A DNA stretch of 64,000 bases, taken from positions 52,641-116,640 of the forward strand of contig JANXZM010000051.1 in assembly GCA_025355505.1 (NCBI GenBank), given 5' to 3'. The notes beneath the pieces are model-generated. The model searched no databases, was not told the origin of the DNA, and worked only from the letters and a program-made list of their open reading frames with translations. The DNA comes from Acidobacteriaceae bacterium (lineage in GTDB: Bacteria; Acidobacteriota; Terriglobia; Terriglobales; Acidobacteriaceae). Position numbers and translations under genes: made by a program. This document shows, one piece after another, positions 7,993-17,447 of the stretch. How positions within the stretch are numbered: the first letter of the stretch is position 1; every line of letters starts with the position of its first letter.

Positions 7993-8385
7993 GATACTCG
8001 TTGGCACCCACGTCTCGAACCCCGCGAGAAATGGGCCACCTCCGTTAACGACCTGCGTCCAAGGTCGCACCCGAGCCGGAAGACACTTTGCGATGGTCTC
8101 AGTCAAGGTCCCCGCCCAAGCAGAGCTTGGACGGGGCACCCTCCGGATTTCAAATGATTGCGATAGGCTGGGTCGCCAGCCGCGGCGCGCGGGCTAGGTG
8201 AGATACTCGTCGGCACCCACGTCTCGAACCCCGCGAGAAATGGGCCACCTCCGTTAACGACCCGCGCCCAAGGTCGCACCCGAGCCGGAAGACACGTTGC
8301 GATGGTCTCAGTCAAGGTCCCCGCCCAAGCAGAGCTTGGACGGGGCACCCTCCGGATTTCAAATGATTGCGATAGGCCGGGCCGT
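7991..8385. repeat. 209-bp tandem repeat, two units (second truncated)
   Basis: Unit 1 starts at 7991 and unit 2 at 8200, both with GAGATACTCG. The units are almost identical over about 185 bp and include a CCGCCCAAGC/GCTTGGACGGGG hairpin. The open frames within it differ only by a few substitutions and show no ribosome sites, so I treat the block as noncoding. It fills the gap between hicB and the next gene. Confidence 0.92.
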
Positions 8386-8417
8386 CAGGCGTCGTATCGT
8401 CGTATCATGGAGGTTAG

Positions 8418-8639
8418 ATGCCTTTCCCCATCAAAATCTGCACCGTCTGCACGGAAGAGTTTGAGCTGAAGCCGGATAAACCCGGTTTCGCCGACCGCTG
8501 CCTGGAGTGCAGCACCCCCGAAATAACGGCGCCCATAACTCAGCGCCGCACGGACGCCGACGAGCGCAAGACTGTGAGTGAGGCGAACGAGGCTCGGAGG
8601 CAAGCGATGCGCGAACTCCTGTACCGCAAGGACAGCTAA
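8418..8639 (+). CDS. Small zinc-ribbon protein
   Basis: 73 residues. MPFPIKICTVCTEEFELKPD and FADRCLECS form two CxxC knuckles spaced for one zinc ion. The remainder is a charged helix (DERKTVSEANEARRQAMREL). GGAGG lies before the ATG (GGAGGTTAGATG). The role is unknown; similar short ribbon proteins often act as adaptor or nucleic-acid-binding factors. It lies alone between the tandem repeat and the 3' end of lon. Confidence 0.75.
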   Translation: MPFPIKICTVCTEEFELKPDKPGFADRCLECSTPEITAPITQRRTDADERKTVSEANEARRQAMRELLYRKDS

Positions 8640-8804
8640 TCTCCGGCGTCGCATCCCTGGGGGTTTTTGGCGCAAGGGTGAAATTCAACAGTCGCGTCCC
8701 TGAATGATGGGCCATGAGTTCGCGGCGGCATCCCACTCATCGCAAAGAATGCGATGAAGGTGGCACCCGCGTACGAACTTGTTGGATACATCTGCCGGTT
8801 CGAC

Positions 8805-11213
8805 CTACTGCCGGGCCGTAGGAATCTCCTCCGCTGGCGGTGTCGCGATCGGAGCCATGGTCTCGGCATCAGAAGCTATCTGCGGGAGCGGGCCTTCGAG
8901 CGCGACGGCCAGCACCTGGTCCATGTTGTCCACGAAGTGCAATTTCATCGCGCTGCGCAGGTTCTCCGGCACCTCGGCAACATCTTTTTCATTTTCCAGC
9001 GGCAGAATCACTTCGAACAATCCGGCACGATGGGCGGCGAGTAATTTCTCTTTTAGACCGCCGATGGGAAGCACTTTGCCGCGCAGTGTGATCTCGCCGG
9101 TCATGGCGATATCACGACGCACCGGAATCCGGCTCAGCGCGCTGGCCAGGGCGGTTGCGATGGTGATGCCGGCGGACGGGCCATCTTTCGGAATCGCACC
9201 TTCGGGCACGTGCACATGAATATCCAGGTTGCGATAGAAGTCGCGGGGCAGTCCGAGCCGCACCGCTCGCGAGCGAATGTACGACATGGCAGCTTGCGCC
9301 GATTCCTGCATCACGTCGCCCAGCTGCCCGGTTAAAGTGAGCTTGCCTTTGCCGTCGACCGCCATGGCCTCGGTGCTCAGGATGGAGCCTCCCACCTCGG
9401 TCCAAGCCAAGCCCGTCACCAGGCCGACCTCGCTCTTCTCGTGGGCTAGCGTGTCGCGGAACTTCAGAACGCCCAGGTAGTCGCCAATCTTGCCCCCCTG
9501 GACCGATGCCGAGAAGCCCGCGCCTTCCTTTACCACCTTGCGCGCAACTTTGCGGCAGATGTTGCCAATTTCCCGCTCCAGGTTTCGCACCCCGGCTTCG
9601 CGCGTGTAGCCACGAATCAGCTGCCGGATTGCTTCGTCGGAGAACTGCACGTTCTTCTCCGTCAATCCCGCCTGCAACATCTGCTTCCGCACCAAAAACT
9701 GTTTTGCGATCTCGACCTTTTCCAGTTCCGTGTAGCCGTGCAGGCGCAGCACTTCCATGCGATCCTGCAGGGCGGGCGGAATGGTGTGCAGCACGTTCGC
9801 CGTGGCCACGAAGAACACCTGAGACAGGTCGTATTCGACGTCCAGATAGTGATCCACGAACATGAAGTTCTGTTCGGGATCGAGAACTTCAAGCAGCGCC
9901 GCCGAGGGATCGCCGCGGAAGTCCATCGACATTTTGTCGACTTCGTCCAGCATGAAGACCGGGTTCTTGGTGCCGGCTTTTTTCATCATCTGGATGATCT
10001 GGCCGGGCAGGGCGCCGATGTAGGTGCGGCGATGGCCGCGTATTTCCGCTTCGTCGCGCACGCCGCCGAGCGACATCCGCACGAACTTGCGGCCGGTCGC
10101 TTTGGCGATGGACATCCCCAGCGAAGTCTTGCCCACGCCGGGAGGGCCGACGAAGCAAAGGATCGAGCCCTTGGGATTTTTTACCAATTGGCGGACGGCA
10201 AGAAATTCAAGAATGCGCTCCTTGATTTTCTCCAGGCCATAGTGATCTTCGTTCAGAGTTTTCTCAGCACGCGTGATGTTGCGGATTTCTTTTGAGCGCT
10301 TCTTCCACGGCACCGCCAGCAGCCAGTCCAGATAGTTGCGAGAAACGGTGGACTCCGCCGACATGGGCGGCATGGCTTCCAGTTTTTTCAGTTCCTGGAT
10401 CGCCTTGTCGCGAACATCCTTGGGCATGCCCGCAGCATCGACCTTCTTCTTCAGCTCGTCGAATTCGCTTTTTTCGCCGCGCCCCAGTTCCTTCTGAATG
10501 GCCTTGATTTTCTCGTTGAGGTAGTACTCTTTCTGCGCCTTCTCCATCTGGCGCTTCACCCGCGACTGGATGGTGCGGTCCATGTTGAGCTTTTCGATTT
10601 CCACGTCAAGCACGTCGCCGATCCGGTTCAAGCGCTCGGCGGGATCGAAGATCTCAAGCAGTCTCTGCTTTTCTTCGATCGAGAGTTGCAGGTTGGCGGC
10701 GATGGTGTCGGTCAGCTTCGCCGGATCTTCCATGCGCACGGCCGCGATCATGGTCTCGTAATTCAACGACTGGCAAAGCTTTACATACTGCTCGAACATG
10801 GCGGTCACCCGCTGCATGCCCGCTTCAATCTGCGCCGTCGTCTCCGTGGCATACCGGGCGACTCGCACAGTGGCCTGGAGATAACCGTCTGTTTCGACGA
10901 CTTGCAGTATCTTGCCGCGCTCGATGCCTTCGACCAGGACCTTGATGTTCCCGTCGGGCAGTTTCAGGCTCTGCACGATGTTGACGATGGTGCCGACCTG
11001 AAAAATATCACCGGCCTTGGGCTCGTCGATGCTGGCATCGTGCTGGGTGGCAAGAAATATCTTCTTGTCTCCGGCCAGAGCTTCTTCGAGCGCACGCACG
11101 CTCGACTCCCGGCCCACCACGAACGGAGTCATCATGTGCGGAAAGATGACCACGTCCCGAATTGGCATCATGGGCAGTTTCTTGCTCTCGAACTTTTCCT
11201 TGGGGTTCGACAA
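8805..11213 (-). CDS. lon: Lon ATP-dependent protease
   Basis: 802 residues, full length. The N-terminal substrate-binding domain begins [20 protein letters not shown]. The AAA+ module has Walker [11 protein letters not shown] and Walker [10 protein letters not shown]. The protease domain has the catalytic serine in [11 protein letters not shown] and the lysine in [10 protein letters not shown]. It degrades misfolded and regulatory proteins in the cytoplasm. It is last in the tig-clpP-clpX-lon cluster, 40 bp after clpX. No CIRCE-type heat-shock operator was found upstream. Confidence 0.98.
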   Translation of the reverse strand: MSNPKEKFESKKLPMMPIRDVVIFPHMMTPFVVGRESSVRALEEALAGDKKIFLATQHDASIDEPKAGDIFQVGTIVNIVQSLKLPDGNIKVLVEGIERGKILQVVETDGYLQATVRVARYATETTAQIEAGMQRVTAMFEQYVKLCQSLNYETMIAAVRMEDPAKLTDTIAANLQLSIEEKQRLLEIFDPAERLNRIGDVLDVEIEKLNMDRTIQSRVKRQMEKAQKEYYLNEKIKAIQKELGRGEKSEFDELKKKVDAAGMPKDVRDKAIQELKKLEAMPPMSAESTVSRNYLDWLLAVPWKKRSKEIRNITRAEKTLNEDHYGLEKIKERILEFLAVRQLVKNPKGSILCFVGPPGVGKTSLGMSIAKATGRKFVRMSLGGVRDEAEIRGHRRTYIGALPGQIIQMMKKAGTKNPVFMLDEVDKMSMDFRGDPSAALLEVLDPEQNFMFVDHYLDVEYDLSQVFFVATANVLHTIPPALQDRMEVLRLHGYTELEKVEIAKQFLVRKQMLQAGLTEKNVQFSDEAIRQLIRGYTREAGVRNLEREIGNICRKVARKVVKEGAGFSASVQGGKIGDYLGVLKFRDTLAHEKSEVGLVTGLAWTEVGGSILSTEAMAVDGKGKLTLTGQLGDVMQESAQAAMSYIRSRAVRLGLPRDFYRNLDIHVHVPEGAIPKDGPSAGITIATALASALSRIPVRRDIAMTGEITLRGKVLPIGGLKEKLLAAHRAGLFEVILPLENEKDVAEVPENLRSAMKLHFVDNMDQVLAVALEGPLPQIASDAETMAPIATPPAEEIPTARQ

Positions 11214-11253
11214 CGCGGTCTCCCGTCTCTGGTCTTGGATTGCCTGCTGCTGC

Positions 11254-12531
11254 TTAACTTGCCGCTTTCTCGATCATGGCCAGCGACACGTTCCGCTTCT
11301 CCACCATCTCGCGGGTCACTTCAAATTCCTTAACCTTCTTCTGGCTGGGCAGACTATACATCAATTCCAGCATGAGTTCTTCGAGAATCATGCGCAAACC
11401 GCGTGCCCCAACTTTTCGGGCCATAGCCTGGCGCGCGATCGCGCGGTTGGCGTCCTCACTGAACTTCAGCCGCACGTTTTCAAACTCGAACAGACGCTGG
11501 TACTGTTTCACGATTGCGTTTTTCGGGCGCGTCAGAATTTCCACCAGAGCGTTTTCGTCCAGGTTCTGAAGCACGCCCATCACCGGCAGGCGACCGACAA
11601 ACTCGGGAATCAGCCCGAACTTGATGAGATCCTCCGGCTGCGCTTCGGAGACAAGTTCAAAGTTGCGCAACGCGGCCAGGCCCGCCTCGGTCTCCGTATC
11701 TTCACCCATGCGGAAGCCGAGAGCCTTCTTGCCGATGCGCCGCCCAATAATTTTCTCCAGGCCTACGAAAGCGCCTCCGCAAATGAACAGAATGTTCGTG
11801 GTATCGACGGGCGTGAATTCCTGGTGCGGATGCTTGCGCCCACCCTGCGGCGGAACATTGGCGATGGTGCCTTCCAGAATCTTCAGCAACGCCTGTTGCA
11901 CGCCCTCGCCCGACACGTCGCGCGTGATCGAGGGGTTCTCGTCCTTGCGCCCGATCTTGTCGATTTCGTCGATATAGATGATGCCCGTCTGGGTGCGGCT
12001 CACGTCGCCTTCGGCCGCCTGCAAAAGTTTCAGAATGATGTTCTCAACGTCTTCGCCGACGTAACCGGCCTCGGTCAGGGTGGTCGCGTCCACGATCGCG
12101 AACGGCACATCGAGCATGCGCGCGAGGGTTTGGGCGAGCAGAGTCTTGCCGGTTCCCGTCGGCCCGATCAGCAGGATATTCGACTTGGCCAGCTCCACCC
12201 CATCGCCGGTGCGTTGGCGGTTCATGTAAATGCGCTTGTAATGGTTATAGACGGCGACCGCCAGCTTCTTCTTGGTCTGTTCCTGCCCGATGACGTACTC
12301 GTCCAGGAAGGTCTTTACTTCCTGCGGCTTCGGGAGCTGGTTCGGGACCGCAGCCGCGGGAGTTACGGTGCGGTCGTCTTCGAGGATCGAGTTGCAGACC
12401 GCGACGCACTCGTCACAGATGTATGCCCGGGGATAGTCGCTCGGCGACGAGATGAGTTTCGCGACCGCGTCCTGCGACTTGTGGCAGAACGAACAGCGCA
12501 ACATCTCTTCGGAGCCCGATCTGGTTTTCAC
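11254..12531 (-). CDS. clpX: ClpX, ATPase subunit of ClpXP
   Basis: 425 residues. The N-terminal zinc-binding domain has CSFC and CDECVAVC. Walker A is GPTGTGKT, Walker B is [10 protein letters not shown], and the pore loop is GYVGEDVEN. The C-terminal lid domain is complete. It unfolds substrates and feeds them to ClpP, whose gene lies directly upstream; the order clpP-clpX is conserved. Confidence 0.98.
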   Translation of the reverse strand: MKTRSGSEEMLRCSFCHKSQDAVAKLISSPSDYPRAYICDECVAVCNSILEDDRTVTPAAAVPNQLPKPQEVKTFLDEYVIGQEQTKKKLAVAVYNHYKRIYMNRQRTGDGVELAKSNILLIGPTGTGKTLLAQTLARMLDVPFAIVDATTLTEAGYVGEDVENIILKLLQAAEGDVSRTQTGIIYIDEIDKIGRKDENPSITRDVSGEGVQQALLKILEGTIANVPPQGGRKHPHQEFTPVDTTNILFICGGAFVGLEKIIGRRIGKKALGFRMGEDTETEAGLAALRNFELVSEAQPEDLIKFGLIPEFVGRLPVMGVLQNLDENALVEILTRPKNAIVKQYQRLFEFENVRLKFSEDANRAIARQAMARKVGARGLRMILEELMLELMYSLPSQKKVKEFEVTREMVEKRNVSLAMIEKAAS

Positions 12532-12591
12532 TCGGCCTTACTCCTTTTCTGGTGGCCTAGCCGCGGCTAGCTTACTGGTCCAGGCGGAGCC

Positions 12592-12613
12592 GCGGCAAGC
12601 CGCGTCTCTACGA
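12592..12613. repeat. GCGGC/GCCGC palindrome, family C (half copy)
   Basis: GCGGCAAGCCGCGTCTCTA lies between clpX and clpP and matches half of the perfect palindrome at 17405-17428. Confidence 0.65.
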
Positions 12614-12630
12614 ACTGCCGATCATACCCT

Positions 12631-13233
12631 CTATCTCGTCTTATAGATGATATCGTCGATGATTCCGTATTCCTTCGCCTGCTGCGAGTTCATTATGAAG
12701 TCGCGCTCGACGTCCTTCTCCACTTTATCCAGCTTTTGGCCGCTGTGCTTGGACAGTAACTGATTAGTAATCTCCCGCATGCGCAGAATTTCGCGGGCAT
12801 GAATGTCAATGTCCGTCGCCTGCCCGGAAAGTCCGCCCATCGAGGGCTGGTGAATCAGAATGCGCGAATTCGGCAGGGCCAGCCGCTTCTTGACTGCGCC
12901 CGCTGAAAGCAGCAGCGCCGCCATCGAAGCCGCCTGTCCGATGCAGATGGTGGTTACGTCGTTCTTTACATACTGCATGGTGTCGTAGATGGCCATGCCG
13001 GCGGTGATCGACCCGCCCGGCGAGTTGATGTAGAGCTGGATGTCTTTCTCGGGGTCTTCCTGCGCCAGAAACAGCATCTGGGCGATGACCAGGTTGGCGA
13101 TATTGTCGTCAATCGGCGTGCCGATAAAGATGATGTTGTCGCGGAGCAAGCGGGAATAAATGTCATATGCCCGTTCGCCGCGGCCCGTCGACTCGATCAC
13201 CATCGGTACCAGCATCATTTGCGGATCTTTCAC
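12631..13233 (-). CDS. clpP: ClpP serine protease subunit
   Basis: 200 residues from GTG 13231-13233. This start is preferred because GGAAAGG precedes it by five to six bases and [14 protein letters not shown] is a normal ClpP N-terminus; a longer frame would run back into the tig 3' end. Catalytic residues are visible: Ser in [11 protein letters not shown], His in [10 protein letters not shown] and Asp in VERDFIM. It forms the proteolytic chamber for ClpX. The gene follows tig by 76 bp. Confidence 0.97.
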   Translation of the reverse strand: MKDPQMMLVPMVIESTGRGERAYDIYSRLLRDNIIFIGTPIDDNIANLVIAQMLFLAQEDPEKDIQLYINSPGGSITAGMAIYDTMQYVKNDVTTICIGQAASMAALLLSAGAVKKRLALPNSRILIHQPSMGGLSGQATDIDIHAREILRMREITNQLLSKHSGQKLDKVEKDVERDFIMNSQQAKEYGIIDDIIYKTR

Positions 13234-13309
13234 GTTCGCCCTTTCCACACTCCCGCCCTGTAATCGGTGTCGCCGCTCAGGGGAGGATCGAAATGGTCCG
13301 CATCGTTTA

Positions 13310-14596
13310 TTACGCGGACTGGTGATACAAAAAATCGAGGGTTTTCTCGTTGCGGATTCTTGTCCGGATTCTATCGAGGCCCCCATCCCGTGTCAAACGA
13401 GCGCGCACAGCTTCGGACGTCTGTTTTGATTGTTGTGCCAGCGATTCCAGTTCGTGATTCAACTCTTCGTCGCCGACCTGCACGTTTTCTTCCTCCGCCA
13501 CTCTTTCCAGCAGCAGGGCGGCTTTCACATCGTGAATCGCCTGCTCGCGCTGCCCCATGCGCAGACGGTTCAAATCCATTTTCTTCATCTGCTCGGCGGT
13601 CAGGCCCTGCGCCGCCAGCGCGCGCAGTCCCCGCTCCAGCCGGATGTCGATCTGTTGCTCAATCAGCGAATCGGGAACTTCAAAATCGTTTTGCTGAATC
13701 AATTCGCGCACCAGTTTTTCCTTGGCGTCGTGCTCGGCCTGGTGCTTGCGCTCGGATTCCATCTGCTCGCGAATCGCCTTCCGCACATCGTCCACCGTCT
13801 GGAACTCGCCCAATGTCTTGGCGAACTCGTCGTTCAGTTCCGGCAGACTTTTCTGTTTGATCGACTGCACCTTCACCGCGTAACTGAACGTCTTCCCCGC
13901 CAGGCGCTTGTCCTGCGTGTCTTCGGGATACGTGACATCGAAGGTGCGCTCATCTCCGGCGCTGGTCCCGCGCAAGTGTTCGGTGAATTCCGGCATCGTG
14001 TCCTTGCCCGCGATTTCAACCAGCACTTCCTCCATGTGAACGGGCTGGCCTTCGCCGGTTTTGGGATTGCCATCGAGCGAGACCTGAGCGAAATCGCCAT
14101 CGCCGAGGGCGCGGCCCTCCACCGGATTGAAACTGGCGTGACGCTCACGCAGATCGGCAAGCGCCTGCTCCGCATCCGCCTCGGAAACCGCGATCTCCGG
14201 TTTATCGGCGCGCAGCTCTTTGTAGCCTTCCAGTTTGATTTCCGGCAACACCTCAAAGGCGGCTTTGAAGCGAAGCGGCTCGCCATCGTGCAGGTGCAGG
14301 TCCGTGACTCTGGGCTGCGATACCGGATGCAGGCTCAGCCTCTCCGCCTCCTGCTTGAAGAAGCGCGGGATCAGCGCCTCGACCATGTCGGTCTTGATCT
14401 CTTCGGAAAAACGCTGGCGAATAATGGATGCTGGAACATGGCCGCGCCGGAAGCCGGGAATGCGCGCCACCTTCTGATATTTCTGGATCAGCGAATCGGT
14501 CTGCCGGTTGACATCTTCCACCGGAATCTCCACCGCGATCTCGCGTTTGGTGGTGCTTTCTTTGGTCGTGCTTTCTTTGATATCAGTCGGGCTCAC
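13310..14596 (-). CDS. tig: Trigger factor, ribosome-associated chaperone
   Basis: 428 residues from GTG 14594-14596, with GGAAAGG five bases upstream; a longer frame adds 36 implausible residues. The ribosome-binding loop [16 protein letters not shown] is present, followed by the FKBP-type PPIase domain and the C-terminal chaperone arms. It binds near the ribosomal exit tunnel and holds nascent chains. The N-terminus has a five-residue tandem duplication ([11 protein letters not shown]) from a 15-bp repeat. It is first of the tig-clpP-clpX-lon cluster. Confidence 0.97.
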   Translation of the reverse strand: MSPTDIKESTTKESTTKREIAVEIPVEDVNRQTDSLIQKYQKVARIPGFRRGHVPASIIRQRFSEEIKTDMVEALIPRFFKQEAERLSLHPVSQPRVTDLHLHDGEPLRFKAAFEVLPEIKLEGYKELRADKPEIAVSEADAEQALADLRERHASFNPVEGRALGDGDFAQVSLDGNPKTGEGQPVHMEEVLVEIAGKDTMPEFTEHLRGTSAGDERTFDVTYPEDTQDKRLAGKTFSYAVKVQSIKQKSLPELNDEFAKTLGEFQTVDDVRKAIREQMESERKHQAEHDAKEKLVRELIQQNDFEVPDSLIEQQIDIRLERGLRALAAQGLTAEQMKKMDLNRLRMGQREQAIHDVKAALLLERVAEEENVQVGDEELNHELESLAQQSKQTSEAVRARLTRDGGLDRIRTRIRNEKTLDFLYHQSA

Positions 14597-14776
14597 AGGT
14601 ACCTTTCCAAAGCGGCAGCGGCAGCAGAGTCGACAGGGAAGCGCTCCGCTGCGACGCCTTGCGCCGTAAGCTTGAGTGTAAAGACTCCCGAAGAGCAACG
14701 TCAAACGGCGGAGGGAGATGTCCTACCCACCAAAGTAACGGGGAAGTGTTTTGTGTGCCGCGGTTGGATGTGTAGA

Positions 14777-14903
14777 GCGGACACTCTTGTCCGCGCAAGC
14801 GTGAGGAGAATCCAACGCACCGAGGACAGGATTGTCCCGCACCATTCAAGAAGCAAAAGCAACTGCAAAAGCAACTGCAAAAGCCGCGGACAAGAGTGTC
14901 CGC
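14777..14903. repeat. Inverted pair of family A palindromes
   Basis: Two copies of the GCGGACA..TGTCCGC hairpin face each other at 14777-14794 and 14886-14903. Between them are a GGACAGGATTGTCC hairpin and a 12-bp tandem repeat (AAAAGCAACTGC, 14855-14880). The arrangement resembles a bacterial interspersed mosaic element. It separates the tig and uracil-DNA glycosylase genes, which are divergent. Confidence 0.85.
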
Positions 14904-14931
14904 GCCACACAACCAAATACAATGAAGGCGA

Positions 14932-15645
14932 ATGCCCGTCCCCATCTGGCTCAAGGTTCTCAACGTCGAAGTCGTCGCTTGCACACGCTGTCCGCGTCTG
15001 GTCGTATATCGCGAGCGCATCGCCCGCGAGAAGCGCCGGGCATACCGCGACTGGGAATACTGGGGCAAGCCTGTGCCCGGGTTCGGCGATCCGAATGCGC
15101 GCGTCCTTGTGCTCGGACTCGCTCCCGGCGCCCACGGTTCCAATCGTACCGGACGCCCTTTTACCGGAGACGCTTCCGGCAACTTCATGTACCCGGTGCT
15201 GCACGAAACCGGGTTTGCCCTGCTGCCCACGGCGACCGCCCGCGACGATGGGCAGGTGCTGACCGGTCTCTACATCACCGCCGCCGCCCGCTGCGCGCCG
15301 CCCGACAACAAGCCTCTGCCCGAGGAACTGGCCAACTGCGCTCCGTTTCTGGAGCGCGAACTGGAAGGACTGAAGAACCTGCGCGTCATTGTTGCCCTGG
15401 GAAGAATCGGATTCGAAGCCTATCTCAACTATCAGAAGCGGAGAAAGGTAATCGCCGGCAAGCGGGAGTATGGATTCCACCATGGGGCCGAATACGTCCT
15501 GCCGGATGGGCGCGTCCTCTTAGCTTCCTACCATCCCTCTAACCAAAACACGCAGACCGGCAAGCTGACCAAAGAGATGTTTCGAAAGGTTTTCAAGCGA
15601 GCGCGCGAATTGGCCGATGAATCAACGGGGCGAATCCCGTGGTAG
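14932..15645 (+). CDS. udgB: Family 5 uracil-DNA glycosylase (UdgB type)
   Basis: 237 residues. It should excise uracil and related deaminated bases from DNA. Motif A GLAPGAHGSNRTGRPFTGD lacks the polar water-activating residue of other families, as is typical of family 5. The C-terminal motif ASYHPSNQNTQTGKLT is present. Cysteines in ACTRCPRL, AARCAPP and LANCAPF fit the four ligands of a 4Fe-4S cluster. The N-terminal ATG follows AAGGCG. The gene stands alone. Confidence 0.92.
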   Translation: MPVPIWLKVLNVEVVACTRCPRLVVYRERIAREKRRAYRDWEYWGKPVPGFGDPNARVLVLGLAPGAHGSNRTGRPFTGDASGNFMYPVLHETGFALLPTATARDDGQVLTGLYITAAARCAPPDNKPLPEELANCAPFLERELEGLKNLRVIVALGRIGFEAYLNYQKRRKVIAGKREYGFHHGAEYVLPDGRVLLASYHPSNQNTQTGKLTKEMFRKVFKRARELADESTGRIPW

Positions 15646-15752
15646 CGGATACCTCTGGGCCGGCATGGGGGAGCCGTCGCTCCGGGATGCGCCGCCCCTT
15701 ATTTATTGAAGCATTGAGACATTGAAGCATGAAAACGATGAGGGTAGCGCGG

Positions 15753-16832
15753 TCAAAATCCTACAAACACCGGCTCCGGTTCCAGCAGAATTCCCCACGC
15801 TTCCTGCACGCCGTGCTGGATAGCATCTTTCAGCCCAACAATATCGCTCGCCTTCGCTGCGCCGCGGTTGATTAGCGCCAGCGCATGTTTGTGCGAGATT
15901 CCGGCTGCTCCTGCTATGTATCCTTTGGGAAAGCCTGAGTGCTCGACCAGCCATGCGGCGGGAATTTTGCGTTGCGCATCGAGAGCGGGATAGCTGGGAA
16001 TCTCCAGTCCTTTCGCGGTGGCGCGCGCGGTCAGGTCTTTGAGCTGATCTTCGCTGAGCACGGGATTTTTAAAGAACGACCCGGCGCTGCGGCAATCGTC
16101 GTCGCCGGGGACAATCAGCATGCCTTTGCTGCGCCGTATTGCTCGTACCGCTTCGCGCACTTCGGCGAGCGAGGGCGGCGTCTTTTTTTCCAGGCGTTCG
16201 GGAAAGCATTCGGCAAAGTGCTTCTGCAAATCGGCGTACTTTAAACTCGCAGCGCCACCCCGCTTCAACCGGAAGTTCACCCGCAGGATGATGTAGCGCC
16301 CGCGTTCGTTGCTGTTAAAGATGCTGGCGCGATACCGGAATCCGCATGCCGGCTTGGGCAGAACAACAATGCGGTCTTGTTTCAAGTCGAGCACGCGCAC
16401 CGATTCGATCGAATCGGAGACTTCCTGCCCGTAGGCGCCAACGTTTTGTACGGGCGTGCCCCCGACGCTGCCCGGAATACCGCTGAGGCACTCGACTCCG
16501 GCGCAATTCTGCACGACCGCCTGGGCGACAAAGTCATCCCAGTTGACGCCAGCGCCCACGCTGAAGAGCACGGCGTTACCCGGGGCGTCAATCGTGGTTG
16601 GACTGGTCATTCCGCTGATCGCGATTTTCAGCACCAGCCCCGGCCAACCGGAATCGGCGACGACGAGGTTGCTGCCCCCGCCCAGCACAAACAGCGGGAG
16701 TTCTCGGGTTTTCGCGAACTCCGCAGCCTGCCGAACGTCGTCTTCTCTCCTGAGTTCCGCAAAGTAGCGCGCCGCGCCGCCCACCTGCAAGGTGGTCATT
16801 GGCGCCAGCGGAACGTTTTCCTGAATCGTCAT
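15753..16832 (-). CDS. murB: UDP-N-acetylenolpyruvoylglucosamine reductase MurB
   Basis: 359 residues. It reduces UDP-GlcNAc-enolpyruvate to UDP-MurNAc with NADPH and FAD. FAD-binding motifs LGGGSNLVV and GIPGSVGGTPVQNVGAYGQE are visible, with the catalytic serine in GSFFKNPV and the glutamate region near the C-terminus. The YRAS loop (FRYRASIFN) indicates the E. coli-like type I enzyme. It is separate from any mur/fts cluster in this window. Confidence 0.95.
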   Translation of the reverse strand: MTIQENVPLAPMTTLQVGGAARYFAELRREDDVRQAAEFAKTRELPLFVLGGGSNLVVADSGWPGLVLKIAISGMTSPTTIDAPGNAVLFSVGAGVNWDDFVAQAVVQNCAGVECLSGIPGSVGGTPVQNVGAYGQEVSDSIESVRVLDLKQDRIVVLPKPACGFRYRASIFNSNERGRYIILRVNFRLKRGGAASLKYADLQKHFAECFPERLEKKTPPSLAEVREAVRAIRRSKGMLIVPGDDDCRSAGSFFKNPVLSEDQLKDLTARATAKGLEIPSYPALDAQRKIPAAWLVEHSGFPKGYIAGAAGISHKHALALINRGAAKASDIVGLKDAIQHGVQEAWGILLEPEPVFVGF

Positions 16833-16958
16833 AGGGCTAATTTCACTCTATAGTTAGTGGAGCAGGTTAACCGAGCATCTCATGTCTGCCTGGGAAGGCA
16901 TATTGAGAACCCAGCTATATTTCGAATCGCGATGGCAATTGAAAATACAGGAGAGTCC

Positions 16959-17390
16959 ATGTACCCAGAAATTATGGTGATCCCGATGCGCGAAGAACTG
17001 ACGCGTCTGGGAATTGAAGAGCTACGCAGCGCGGCGGACGTTGACCGCTTTGTGCAGAACGAGCCCGGCACAAACATGGTGGTCGTGAATTCCATTTGCG
17101 GATGCGCTGCCGGCCGCATGCGTCCCGCCGTACGCCTGGCATTGCAGAATGCGGCCAAGCCCGGCAAGATCGCAACGGTATTTGCCGGACAGGATACGGA
17201 AGCGACCGAGCGCGCCCGTTTCTATTTCACCGGATACCCGCCATCATCGCCATCCATCGCGATTCTGCGTGACGGCAAGGTGGTTTACATGATGCAGCGT
17301 CACCAGATCGAGACCCGCGATGCCTCGGCCATCGCCGCCGATTTGAAAGCCGCGTTCGATCGGCACTGCGCGGCCACACTGGTGAGCTAG
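16959..17390 (+). CDS. Bacilliredoxin, BrxA/BrxB (YphP/YqiW) family
   Basis: 143 residues from ATG 16959, chosen for the AGGAG five bases upstream. The conserved SICGCAAGRMRPA segment carries the CGC active site of bacilliredoxins, which remove bacillithiol from proteins in Firmicutes. TNMVVVNS and the GYPPSSPSIAILRDGKVV strands complete the thioredoxin-like fold. Bacillithiol synthesis genes are not in this window, so the thiol partner is unknown. Confidence 0.9.
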   Translation: MYPEIMVIPMREELTRLGIEELRSAADVDRFVQNEPGTNMVVVNSICGCAAGRMRPAVRLALQNAAKPGKIATVFAGQDTEATERARFYFTGYPPSSPSIAILRDGKVVYMMQRHQIETRDASAIAADLKAAFDRHCAATLVS

Positions 17391-17404
17391 GCCCGCCTCC
17401 GAGT

Positions 17405-17428
17405 AGAGACGCGGCTTGCCGCGTCTCT
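17405..17428. terminator. Perfect palindrome between convergent genes, family C
   Basis: AGAGACGCGGC-TT-GCCGCGTCTCT: 11-bp arms in the 57-bp gap between the bacilliredoxin gene and the convergent DUF5916 gene. The position suggests a bidirectional terminator. A partial copy at 12592 shows it is also a dispersed repeat. Confidence 0.7.
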
Positions 17429-17447
17429 CGCCTCGCCGCCTTCCGCG

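Noticed and set aside
8103..8348. Similar paired open frames within 7906-8348
   Set aside because: They result from the 209-bp tandem repeat and have no ribosome sites.
11017..12570. 517-codon plus-strand open frame across clpX
   Set aside because: Antisense to clpX and the lon start; no recognisable protein sequence or ribosome site.
13430..15262. 610-codon plus-strand open frame across the trigger factor gene
   Set aside because: It is antisense to tig, which has clear domains. Long mirror frames are expected in GC-rich coding DNA.
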